In this document: one piece after another, positions 24,761 through 33,173 of the stretch
Layout of the letters: each line of letters starts with the position of its first letter
How positions within the stretch are numbered: the first letter of the stretch is position 1
Source: Pumilibacter muris
Lineage (GTDB): Bacteria; Bacillota; Clostridia; Christensenellales; Pumilibacteraceae
Direction: 5' to 3'
Length of the DNA stretch: 57,363 bases
Assembly: GCF_943193045.1 (NCBI RefSeq)
Contig: NZ_CALPCN010000010.1
Coordinates: forward strand, 1-57,363
The notes under the pieces: generated by a model
Told to the model about the DNA's origin: nothing
The model's database searches: none
Seen by the model: the letters and a program-made list of their open reading frames with translations, nothing else
Made by a program: the position numbers and the translations under genes

Positions 24761-27109
24761 ATGAGAACAACAACCAAAAAAAGCATATCGGCGTTCGCGC
24801 TTGTGTGCATGCTTGTGTTGGCGCTTGCAACCGCAGTAGTGTGCGGGGGGGGGAGCCTTTTAGCCGCCCGCGCCGATGAAACGACGCCGCCCGCAGAGGA
24901 AACGCCTGCGGTGGCGGTAATCGTAAAAACGGTAAGAGAGGATATGGACGATGCCTCTAAGGTTAAAGCACATGTGCTTTTTGCCGAAGATAATGGCACT
25001 GCCGTCAGTTATATCGATGCTTCTGCCGCACCTGTTGAAAATTTGCAACAGTATGAGGCTTATAAAAATAAAATTACCGTAAACGGGAAACCGATAGAAC
25101 AGCTTTCCGAATTCAGTTTGAATTTTGTTCAAAAGAAAGTTGCGGTTAGTGGCAACACCGACAAAACGGTTAAATATCAAACCAAATATGTGCTTGAAAT
25201 TGTGCTCAATAAGCTTGACCTCGATTGGACTCGCCCGAATAAGGTCACCGATTCAAAAACGACTTGGATAAGCGAAATAGTAATTAAAGAAGGGCTCCCT
25301 TTGTGGGGCGACAATGCGCCTTCCACCGAAAAGACGCTTTCGAAGGACACATATGTATATGCGGGGCAAAACAGATTGCATTTGGGTGTTCGCAAATGGG
25401 CTGACAGCGCACCCGAAGGCAAAATTTCCCGCGTGTATTATGAAAACGGTCCCGAAGATATAAACAAACATGAAATAACAATCGAACTTCAAACGCAAGA
25501 CGGCGAAACCGGATACATTTTTGATGAAACGAACGAATTAAAGTATATGATGCGTCGTTCTAAGTCTACGATTAAAGACAACAATACTTGGTATGACTCA
25601 ACTGTGTATACGGGAGAACCGGAATATAAAAAGGCGCAAGGATTTAACGAACAATCACTGTTTGAAGTAATTACTAAATTGGGATTGCGTTACTCGGTCG
25701 GCAAGCTTATCACGATAAACGGTATGGCACTGTCCGATTGGATGACTCTTCCGCTTCAAGCGGCTTACGAAGCGGGACTTACTACCGACGCACAACTTCA
25801 CGGTTTTGCAACAGCCTTAAAAGATTTCGACGGACGCAACGACGTTTATATTCAAGGCGATAAAATAAAGATTTATTTAAATAAGACTAATTCCTTTGTG
25901 TATAATTACACCGACGAAAACGAACAACCCGCAACTAAGACAATAAGTTGGGAATTGCCCGACCTTAGCGAGAGCTTAAACGTTAAAATTCTTCCCGGCT
26001 TTGTAGGCAAACTCATTAAGCTCACCGACGGCGACGAACTTACTTTGAACACCAAAAACGGCGAATACGACAGCGCGCGCGAAGAAATGGAATTCGAAGA
26101 AATCAAGTTGCTCGGAATAGACGCTCCCGTGCTTGAAAACACCGAGCTTATTTTCAGACTTCAATTCGATAAAGACCCGTCGGACGGTAACAGGGTTTAT
26201 TTTACGGGACAGAACAATTATATGAGAAGTCTTCCGAGCAATGCTGTTCATCATAGTGCATATACTTCCGAAGAAATAGAAAAATTTGTGCAAAACGGCT
26301 TGTTCGATATTGCCCGCAACAGCATAATTTTAGGCGGCGTGTTCGGCGACAGCACCGAGTTCCGCACAATGTCTATCGCCGAAATGATGACGGAATCGAA
26401 TTTGGGTATTCTCGAAAGACCCTATGCTGCAGCTCTTCACCTTGTTAAGGGCGACAACCGCATTGCAATCGGCGGCTTCCGCGAAGATAAAATCGTTAAC
26501 GTTACGGACGAAAACGGCAACCCCGTGTTAGACGAAGAGGGCAACCCCTTAACCGAAAAGAAAGAAGTGAACTGGCCGTTCCGCGTTAAAAACTTAAAGC
26601 AGAATTTTACGCTCACAATCAAAGCGGGCTTCCGTACTCCCGCAGGCTACGAGCTTAAAGAAGACGCGAACTTTATTTACGACTACGAGTCGGTCAAATG
26701 GTATAAAGGCACGAGCGTAGACGACATCAAGGCGGAAAGAGTGCGCCCCGTAATAGAGGCAATCGACGCTTTGCCCGCAGTCGATTCGCTCACGCTTGAC
26801 GACGAATACGACGTGAACGATGCTCGCGATTTCTACGAAGAACTCGACGACGAACTTAAAGCTCTTGTAACAAACCTCGATAAACTTACGGCTGCCGAAA
26901 AGAAAATAGCCGAACTCAAAGCGGGCGGCGGAACCGACAAGCCCGACGACGGCGACAATAGCGGCGACAATAACAACACAACCGAAGAGGGAAAGAAAAA
27001 AGGCTGCAAGTCGAGCGTAGGCGCTGTGTCGGTTGCCGGCGCAATGCTCATGCTCACGGCGGCGGGCGTTCTTAGCTTATCGCGCAAACGCGGGAAGAAA
27101 GCCGAATGA
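24761..27109 (+). CDS. Large surface protein with G9 tract in the signal peptide and GC-type C-terminal anchor
   Basis: 782 aa. The signal peptide (1-38) is MRTTTKKSISAFALVCMLVL...ARA, in which GGG is encoded by nine consecutive Gs (24845-24853). The body is a hydrophilic, Tyr/Asp/Glu-rich extracellular region without recognised domain; acidic coil at 675-735, then an Asp/Gly/Asn linker. The end is KKKGCKSSVGAVSV, one hydrophobic helix, then RKRGKK, a sorting-signal layout without LPXTG. SD CAGGAGGAG. A minimal ATG-TAA precedes the start (24756-24761). It overlaps the next lipoprotein gene as ATGA. Probably a glycan-binding or scaffold protein of this locus (inference). Confidence 0.65.
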   Translation: MRTTTKKSISAFALVCMLVLALATAVVCGGGSLLAARADETTPPAEETPAVAVIVKTVREDMDDASKVKAHVLFAEDNGTAVSYIDASAAPVENLQQYEAYKNKITVNGKPIEQLSEFSLNFVQKKVAVSGNTDKTVKYQTKYVLEIVLNKLDLDWTRPNKVTDSKTTWISEIVIKEGLPLWGDNAPSTEKTLSKDTYVYAGQNRLHLGVRKWADSAPEGKISRVYYENGPEDINKHEITIELQTQDGETGYIFDETNELKYMMRRSKSTIKDNNTWYDSTVYTGEPEYKKAQGFNEQSLFEVITKLGLRYSVGKLITINGMALSDWMTLPLQAAYEAGLTTDAQLHGFATALKDFDGRNDVYIQGDKIKIYLNKTNSFVYNYTDENEQPATKTISWELPDLSESLNVKILPGFVGKLIKLTDGDELTLNTKNGEYDSAREEMEFEEIKLLGIDAPVLENTELIFRLQFDKDPSDGNRVYFTGQNNYMRSLPSNAVHHSAYTSEEIEKFVQNGLFDIARNSIILGGVFGDSTEFRTMSIAEMMTESNLGILERPYAAALHLVKGDNRIAIGGFREDKIVNVTDENGNPVLDEEGNPLTEKKEVNWPFRVKNLKQNFTLTIKAGFRTPAGYELKEDANFIYDYESVKWYKGTSVDDIKAERVRPVIEAIDALPAVDSLTLDDEYDVNDARDFYEELDDELKALVTNLDKLTAAEKKIAELKAGGGTDKPDDGDNSGDNNNTTEEGKKKGCKSSVGAVSVAGAMLMLTAAGVLSLSRKRGKKAE

Positions 27110-29463
27110 AAAGGCTTTCGCAAGTTTTAACCGTGTTGCTGTCGGCTATCGTATGCGCGGTAGCCGTCGCGGGGTGTTCGGAGCCTAATAAAAAGGAAGA
27201 AGAACCGCCCGCTCTCGTGCTTGAGTCTGAGAAGATGAACGAATTACTTTCCACGAAGAAATCCGACTCGCTTGTGTATTTCGGCAGTTCGGACAACGAA
27301 TTTAACGACTTTTTGAACGATTTTGCGCACAGACATTTGCGCTACGACGAAGAAAGCGTCGGCAACCTCACGGTTGCCGATGCGGCTTCGGTAATGTTCG
27401 AACGCGAATGGGATTCGTTGGCGCTCAGTTGGTTCGACAGCGCATCGCTTCCCAAAAATAATTTGAACCTGTTAAAGCAGTGGTTCAGTCGCGTTGTTGT
27501 GGATAAATTCGGATATGTGTGGTCGTCCGACAACGTGAACGTGGGCGACCTTACGGCGGGACCCGTGTTTTTCAGGCAGGGCTGGCCGTTTCCCACCTAT
27601 AAAGAAAGTCTCGAAAACGCGCCCGGATTCGAATTTAACGATTCGGATTTACAAGGCTTTACTTGCAACGTGGAGGGAGCTACCGTTCAAAACGGAGTTT
27701 ACACGTTCAGTAGCAATAAGCTCACGCAAGACGCGGTTTACGAGAACACGACGCTAAATGTGAACACAGTGCATTCGCCGTTTTTGGAACTTGCCATAGC
27801 GGTGAATAAGCGCAGCGGCGCCGACGCCGCGAACGTAGACGATTTGTACGTTTATTGGAAGCGTAAGGGCGACGCCGACTATTCGGAAGAGCGAATGGTT
27901 AAGCAAAGCGAGTTCGCCACAATATGCGAGCCTATCGGAGAAAGCTTTTCGCGCACTTTGTTTTTGCCCATGTATTTGCACCCTATGTGGGGCAACGACA
28001 CCGATATAACGGCAATAAAAATCGTGCTCCGTCCGCAAGAGGGCAAAACGATGAAAATCCGTTCGCGTCTCAATTATCTGCGGTTTAATTACGACACGCG
28101 GCAGTCCGCCAACGCGGCTTTGCTTCTTACTGCGGCGCGTAACTACTACGGCTTTACGCACGACTACGACGACCTTAAAACTAATTTAAACCGCTACCGT
28201 AGCGCGTTGCAATTCATGCTTACCCATTTAAAGGGTGAGAGCGGTTTGCTCGATTTAGGCTACTTTGCGGGGCACGACGGGCTTGTGCTCGACGAAAATT
28301 ACCAACGCAAGCTCGGGCACGGCATAGGCGACAACTACTGGGATATTCTTTCGTTGCCGCAAATAAATTTGAGTTCCAACATTTATTTTTATAAAGCGGT
28401 TTGCGCAATGCGCGACCTCGAAATAATGGCGGAGCGCGAAAATATCAAGATTGAAAAGCCGCAAGTTAAAGGGGCGGACGATTGGAGCGCCGACGTTAAA
28501 TATACGCACGATTCCGCTTCGCTGACTTCTCTTGCCGAGCTCGTTAAAAGCAGAATAAACGAATATTTTTGGAACGAAAAAACGGGCAGACTTCACATAG
28601 GCTACAACATGGGCGACGATAACCCCGTAGACTTCGGCTACGTTGTGTTCAACCTCGAAGCGATTGCCGAAGACATTTTAACGGGCGATAAAGCCAAGAG
28701 CGTTATGGATTGGATTAGCGGCAAGCGGATTGTGGAGAGCGACACCTCTAAGGGCGCGGATATTTACAAATTCGAGTTCGCTCCGAGAACTTCCACCGTT
28801 CGGAACAACATGCAATACGTTTGGCCGTGGATAGCGAGTAACCAACCGTTCGGGCGGCAAGTGCAAGACGGCGGCAGCGTGCTTTGGGCGTCGTATTACG
28901 ATATTGCCGCGCGCTTAAAAGTGTACGGCGCTAACGACGCGTGGGCGCGCTTTAAAGAAATAAACGAGTGGTACAAAAAAGTTAAGGCGGCGGGCGGAAG
29001 CGGAAGAAGCTTTTACCGCGACTACTACGACGAACTTTGGTTCGAAGACAAAGACTTTGCGTTGCAGGGCGGCGGCAAAGACGGCGGACTTGGGCTCGAC
29101 GAAGAATTCATAGAAAGCGCGATTTTATTTGCCGCGTTGCCTCTCGGTTTTATGGGGCTTAACGGCTCCGCCGACGGCGTTCTTACCGTTTCGCCTAACG
29201 TTCCGTCGCAAATGTCGTACTTCGAAGTGGAAAACCTTATGTTCGCGGGAATTAAATACGACATGGTTGCTTCGCGCTATTCGGTGGGCATATCCTCAGT
29301 TCGCGGCACCGTGCAAAACGAAAAAGTGAAAATCAAATTCAGAGTGGGCGAGGGGTACGAAATTCTTGTTGACGGCGAAAAAGTCGAAGCGTCGCGCGAG
29401 GGCGAATTTTTAACAGCAACGGTTCCGTTCGGAAAATTCGTTGCGGAAGCCGTAAAAGCGTAA
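27106..29463 (+). CDS. Lipoprotein resembling a six-hairpin glycosidase
   Basis: 785 aa. Lipoprotein signal MKRLSQVLTVLLSAIVCAVA with lipobox VAGC (C24). Residues 60-130 and 330-720 look helical, with repeated aromatic and acidic pairs (RNYYGFTHDYDD, GDNYWDILSLPQ, NMQYVWPWIASNQPFG, DELWFEDKDFALQGGG), the character of an (alpha/alpha)6 glycosidase barrel. Residues 150-320 are beta-rich, like a carbohydrate-binding domain, and a C-terminal beta domain closes the chain as in GH65/78-type enzymes. No family can be fixed by eye. It starts inside the stop of the surface-protein gene, so the two are coupled. Confidence 0.5.
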   Translation: MKRLSQVLTVLLSAIVCAVAVAGCSEPNKKEEEPPALVLESEKMNELLSTKKSDSLVYFGSSDNEFNDFLNDFAHRHLRYDEESVGNLTVADAASVMFEREWDSLALSWFDSASLPKNNLNLLKQWFSRVVVDKFGYVWSSDNVNVGDLTAGPVFFRQGWPFPTYKESLENAPGFEFNDSDLQGFTCNVEGATVQNGVYTFSSNKLTQDAVYENTTLNVNTVHSPFLELAIAVNKRSGADAANVDDLYVYWKRKGDADYSEERMVKQSEFATICEPIGESFSRTLFLPMYLHPMWGNDTDITAIKIVLRPQEGKTMKIRSRLNYLRFNYDTRQSANAALLLTAARNYYGFTHDYDDLKTNLNRYRSALQFMLTHLKGESGLLDLGYFAGHDGLVLDENYQRKLGHGIGDNYWDILSLPQINLSSNIYFYKAVCAMRDLEIMAERENIKIEKPQVKGADDWSADVKYTHDSASLTSLAELVKSRINEYFWNEKTGRLHIGYNMGDDNPVDFGYVVFNLEAIAEDILTGDKAKSVMDWISGKRIVESDTSKGADIYKFEFAPRTSTVRNNMQYVWPWIASNQPFGRQVQDGGSVLWASYYDIAARLKVYGANDAWARFKEINEWYKKVKAAGGSGRSFYRDYYDELWFEDKDFALQGGGKDGGLGLDEEFIESAILFAALPLGFMGLNGSADGVLTVSPNVPSQMSYFEVENLMFAGIKYDMVASRYSVGISSVRGTVQNEKVKIKFRVGEGYEILVDGEKVEASREGEFLTATVPFGKFVAEAVKA

Positions 29464-29673
29464 AACTGTGTTCGGGATTGCCGCGCTCGTTACACTCGCT
29501 CGCAATACTCGCCTACGGCTCGTGGCGTTCGCACGCTTCGCGCGCTCGGCTAAGGACAACGTGCGGCTGTATTCGTTTTGATTGTCATTGCGAGCGCAAG
29601 CGAAGCAATCCGTAGCAATAACGTTATAAAAAGCAAATTCCCCACGCAGGCTAAAAAAAGAAGGAGAACGAAT
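29464..29673 (+). repeat. Intergenic palindromic repeats (GCGAGCG/CGCTCGC type)
   Basis: ATTGCCGCGCTCGTTACACT...CGCAAT at 29474-29503 and CATTGCGAGCGCAAGCGAAG...CAATCC at 29584-29610 are oppositely oriented copies of a widespread hairpin repeat. The same pair recurs in 35165-35300. The end of this stretch carries the SD of the next gene. Confidence 0.75.
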
Positions 29674-31149
29674 ATGAAACAAGGCATTAAAAAAACGTTT
29701 CGCACAGTGTTGTGCGCGTTGTGTTGCGCTCTTATGTGCTTTTCGGCGGTAGCGTGCAACAGTAACGTTTTCAGGTTCGACGAGGAAGAACTCGATAAGG
29801 TTATGAACGAGGTGCTCAATACGGTAGACTTTACCGCCGACGAATCGTATGCGGGAACGCTCAGAATAGTAACCAACCAAGAGCCCGACCAAATAACTAT
29901 TATGAACGCGCTTTTGGGCGGGTTCAAAAAGAAGTATCCCTCGATTACGGTAGACTACAAAAACTATCCGTCGGCGGGCTACAAAGACACGCTCACCAAC
30001 ATGAATTCGGCTTGCACGCTTAACGGCAAGTACGATACGTTCCCCGACGTGTTCTGGGCGAGCAACACCGACGTAACCGAATATCAGTCGCTCGATATGC
30101 TCATGCCCGTAGACTATTTCGACGGGCGCGACGAATCGTTCGATTTCGCCGATTTGGTGAAAATAATGGTGGACGATTGCAAGGTGGGCGAGCACGTTTA
30201 TTTGATGCCGCGCGACAGCGACCGCATGGTTATGTATTACAACAAGGATTTCCTTGCAAAGGCGGGAGTGAGCGAAGAAGAACTTCATCCCGACCGCGCT
30301 CTCACAAAGTCCGAATTTTTGGCGCTTATGGAAAAATGCAAAAACGTTAAAAACGACGACGGAAAAGACGTTAGCGCGCTCGACGCGTTTTGGAATTGGG
30401 AGTCGCTTTTGTGGCCGTTGCTACACGCATACGGCGGCGCGGTGGTTAAAGAGGAAAACGGCGTAACCACGAGCGCGCTCAACAGCCCCGAAACGCTCGA
30501 AACCTATAAGTTTATTAAAGAGCTCAACAATAAAGGCTACATGACCGAAGGCGGCACGGGCAACTATTGGCGTTTTAAAAACAAGCTTTCGGTGTTCCTG
30601 TTCGGCGTAAGAGCTACGCTTACCGACCTTGCGGCAAACGTTTCTAACATAGGCGTTGTTCCCATGCCTAACCTGCACGACGACGAAAGCCGTTACTTTG
30701 TGGGAACGGGGTGCAGCGGCTACGCTATGTACCGTCATGCGGCTAATCCCACTGCGGCGTGGCTGTTCCAAAAATACGTTGCGAGCGAGGAAGGGCAAAA
30801 CGCTATTTCGGCAACGGGCAACAACATTCCCGTGCTCAAAAAACTGTTCGACGACGAAAACGCCGTTTGGCGCAACGTTACCGTGAACGGCGACGCGAGT
30901 TTTAACCACGACGCGTATATTTACGAATACGACACCGCTTCGCTTACCGCTCAAACGGGCTACCGCGAGCTTATTAAACCGATTACCGCAATAAAAGAGG
31001 TTTCAAAAGCGTTCGAAGACAGCATTAAGTATGTGCTTCAAAACACCACTTCGTCCGACTACCTCGACGAGAAAAACGGTATTCCCAAATTTTTAAGGTC
31101 TTATCACAGAGACATAAACAACGCAATCAAGATAGCTTCGGGCAATTAA
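29674..31149 (+). CDS. Sugar ABC transporter, substrate-binding lipoprotein
   Basis: 491 aa. Signal MKQGIKKTFRTVLCALCCAL with lipobox AVAC (C28). The extracytoplasmic fold of family 1 solute-binding proteins shows TLRIVTNQEPDQ, DVFWASNTDVTEYQSLDML, MVMYYNKDFLAKAGVSEEE, and WLFQKYVASEEGQN near the end. It captures an oligosaccharide and delivers it to the two permeases that follow. ATG 29674 has SD GAAGGAG; the upstream in-frame stretch translates repeat DNA. The gene lies between two glycan-directed lipoproteins. Confidence 0.93.
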   Translation: MKQGIKKTFRTVLCALCCALMCFSAVACNSNVFRFDEEELDKVMNEVLNTVDFTADESYAGTLRIVTNQEPDQITIMNALLGGFKKKYPSITVDYKNYPSAGYKDTLTNMNSACTLNGKYDTFPDVFWASNTDVTEYQSLDMLMPVDYFDGRDESFDFADLVKIMVDDCKVGEHVYLMPRDSDRMVMYYNKDFLAKAGVSEEELHPDRALTKSEFLALMEKCKNVKNDDGKDVSALDAFWNWESLLWPLLHAYGGAVVKEENGVTTSALNSPETLETYKFIKELNNKGYMTEGGTGNYWRFKNKLSVFLFGVRATLTDLAANVSNIGVVPMPNLHDDESRYFVGTGCSGYAMYRHAANPTAAWLFQKYVASEEGQNAISATGNNIPVLKKLFDDENAVWRNVTVNGDASFNHDAYIYEYDTASLTAQTGYRELIKPITAIKEVSKAFEDSIKYVLQNTTSSDYLDEKNGIPKFLRSYHRDINNAIKIASGN

Positions 31150-31172
31150 CCTAAATTAAAGGATTTCGCAAT

Positions 31173-32159
31173 TTGAGTATAGGCATAAAACACAATTCGA
31201 GCAAGGGAAGCGTCGGTGTTCTTTCGTCGTCGCTTCCTTGCAAAATAAAGAGGCGCAAATACAGCAAAAGAATGTTGCGCACAAGTTTGCAGTGTTGGGT
31301 GTTTTTAATTCCCGTGTCTGTGGGAATGGTCGTGTTTGCGGCAACGCCCATTCTTATGTCGCTGTTTTTCAGCTTCACCAACTACAACGGCGCTTTTATT
31401 TCGCAAATAGGAGCGTTCAATTTTAAACGCCTTTTCGATTTTTCTTCGGTGGCGGGCGAAAGGTTTTTAAATTCCATGCGCGTAACGTTTATATACGTTA
31501 TTGCGAACATGGCTTTTTGCACGGTGCTAAGCTACGCGCTCGCGCTTTTCCTGCACCGCAAAATGAAAGGCATAGGGGTTGTGCGTTTGCTGTTTTATTT
31601 GCCCTGTTTGATTCCCGGTTTTATTTCGGGCTTTATCTACATGGCAATATTCCGTTACAGCGCGTCGGGCACTACGGGACTCATTAACACATGGTTGCTC
31701 AATTTGGGGCTTCCGCAACTAACGTTCTTTTCGGCAAAGAGCACCGCTATTCCGACGCTTGTGTTCACGAGCGTGTTCGGGCTTGGCGGCGGCATGATTA
31801 TGCTACTTGCCGCGTTTTCCAACATTCCGCCCACTCTTTACGAGGCGGCGCGGCTTGACGGCGCGGGCTACTTTAAACAGCTTTTCCACATAACTATTCC
31901 GCTTTCCACTCCTATAGTTTTCTATAACCTTGTAACTTCGCTTATAGCGGGGTTGCAGACGTTCGGAACTTACGCGGCATACGGAACGGGACCCGAAGAG
32001 GAATTCAACTTTATGGCTGTTGAAATATACCGCATGGCTTTTTCGTACCACAACTACGGCTTGGCGTGCGCCGAAGCGTATTTGCTGTTCGTTATAGTGG
32101 GACTTTTATCGATAATCATGTTTAAATTCAGCGGGTGGGTGCATTACGGTGACGACTAA
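31173..32159 (+). CDS. CUT1 sugar ABC transporter permease (MalF/UgpA type)
   Basis: 328 aa with six membrane segments after a basic 35-residue N-terminus. The EAA loop (LYEAARLDGAGYFKQLFHITIPL, about residues 225-247) is the site that contacts the ATPase. The start is TTG 31173 with AAAGGA 9 nt upstream. It overlaps the second permease by 11 bp. No ABC ATPase gene is present, so a shared MsmX/UgpC-type ATPase encoded elsewhere is expected, as is usual for clostridial CUT1 systems. Confidence 0.92.
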   Translation: MSIGIKHNSSKGSVGVLSSSLPCKIKRRKYSKRMLRTSLQCWVFLIPVSVGMVVFAATPILMSLFFSFTNYNGAFISQIGAFNFKRLFDFSSVAGERFLNSMRVTFIYVIANMAFCTVLSYALALFLHRKMKGIGVVRLLFYLPCLIPGFISGFIYMAIFRYSASGTTGLINTWLLNLGLPQLTFFSAKSTAIPTLVFTSVFGLGGGMIMLLAAFSNIPPTLYEAARLDGAGYFKQLFHITIPLSTPIVFYNLVTSLIAGLQTFGTYAAYGTGPEEEFNFMAVEIYRMAFSYHNYGLACAEAYLLFVIVGLLSIIMFKFSGWVHYGDD

Positions 32160-33045
32160 GCTTTTATATAATTCCAACGAGCAACTTTTGCTTTCCGCTC
32201 GCCGCAAAGCGCGCAAAACTGCGGTAGACTATATTGTTAAATACTCGGTCGCCGTGCTTTTGTTGTGCATTGTGCTTTTGCCTGTGGTGTTCATGCTTTT
32301 TCAAAGCGTTATGACCTATACGGAGTCGAGCGGGCTTGAAATGCACCTGTTTCCGCACAGCTTTCAGCCCTCTAACTACAAGATTATAACGGGGTATCTT
32401 TCGCAACTCGGAAACACTCTTTTGGTTGTGGCAATCAACGCGTTTTTTATTCCGCTTACTGCTTGCATAACCGCTTTCCCGTTCGCGCGCGCAAAATTCA
32501 TAGGCAAGAAAATTGCGTTCGCAGTTATTCTCGCAACCGTTATGGTGCCCGCAAGCGTTCTGCAAATTCCGACTTACACTTTGTATGCAACTGTGGGGCT
32601 TACGGGTAAACTTGCGTCTTTGTGGATTCAGGCGTTTTTCGGCGGCGGCGCTTTAAATATCTTTTTGGTTATTCAGTTTATGCGCACTCTTCCGAAAGAA
32701 CTCGACGAAGCCGCTCTTATAGACGGCGCGAGCCTGTTCAGAATTTTCGCGGTTATAATTATGCCGCTCGTGTTCAACGTGTTCGTTTATATCTGCATAA
32801 ACACCGTTATAGCGCAGTGGATGGACTTTCAGGGACCTTTGATGTATTTGTCGTCGGGTAGCGAAAAAAGCTACACGCTCGCGCTCAAATTCTATGTGGA
32901 TTACACGAACAGCACATATCTTTCCGACCATTACAACGAAATGATGGCTATGGTGGTGTGCATGTCGTTGCCGCCCGTAGCTTTATTCTTAGTGTTCCAG
33001 CAACGCATGATAGGCGGCATAAAAATAGGCGGTCTCAAAGACTGA
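32149..33045 (+). CDS. CUT1 sugar ABC transporter permease (MalG/UgpE type)
   Basis: 298 aa, six membrane segments. The EAA loop is ELDEAALIDGASLFRIFAVI (about residues 184-203). It ends with FLVFQQRMIGGIKIGGLKD, a tail very typical of MalG-type permeases. GTG start within the end of the preceding permease (GTGACGACTAAG), with GGGTGGG as SD. Forms the translocation channel with the upstream permease. Confidence 0.92.
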   Translation: MTTKLLYNSNEQLLLSARRKARKTAVDYIVKYSVAVLLLCIVLLPVVFMLFQSVMTYTESSGLEMHLFPHSFQPSNYKIITGYLSQLGNTLLVVAINAFFIPLTACITAFPFARAKFIGKKIAFAVILATVMVPASVLQIPTYTLYATVGLTGKLASLWIQAFFGGGALNIFLVIQFMRTLPKELDEAALIDGASLFRIFAVIIMPLVFNVFVYICINTVIAQWMDFQGPLMYLSSGSEKSYTLALKFYVDYTNSTYLSDHYNEMMAMVVCMSLPPVALFLVFQQRMIGGIKIGGLKD

Positions 33046-33173
33046 CGCTTTTTCCGTTTCTGTTTGCTCGTGGCGGCGCTCGGTTTTTTAGCGCGCCGTA
33101 ACGAGGTTATGGCGGATTAAACAGTTTGAATGACTGCACGAAAACTGCATTTAAAAAGGAGGGCGTTAAAAAG

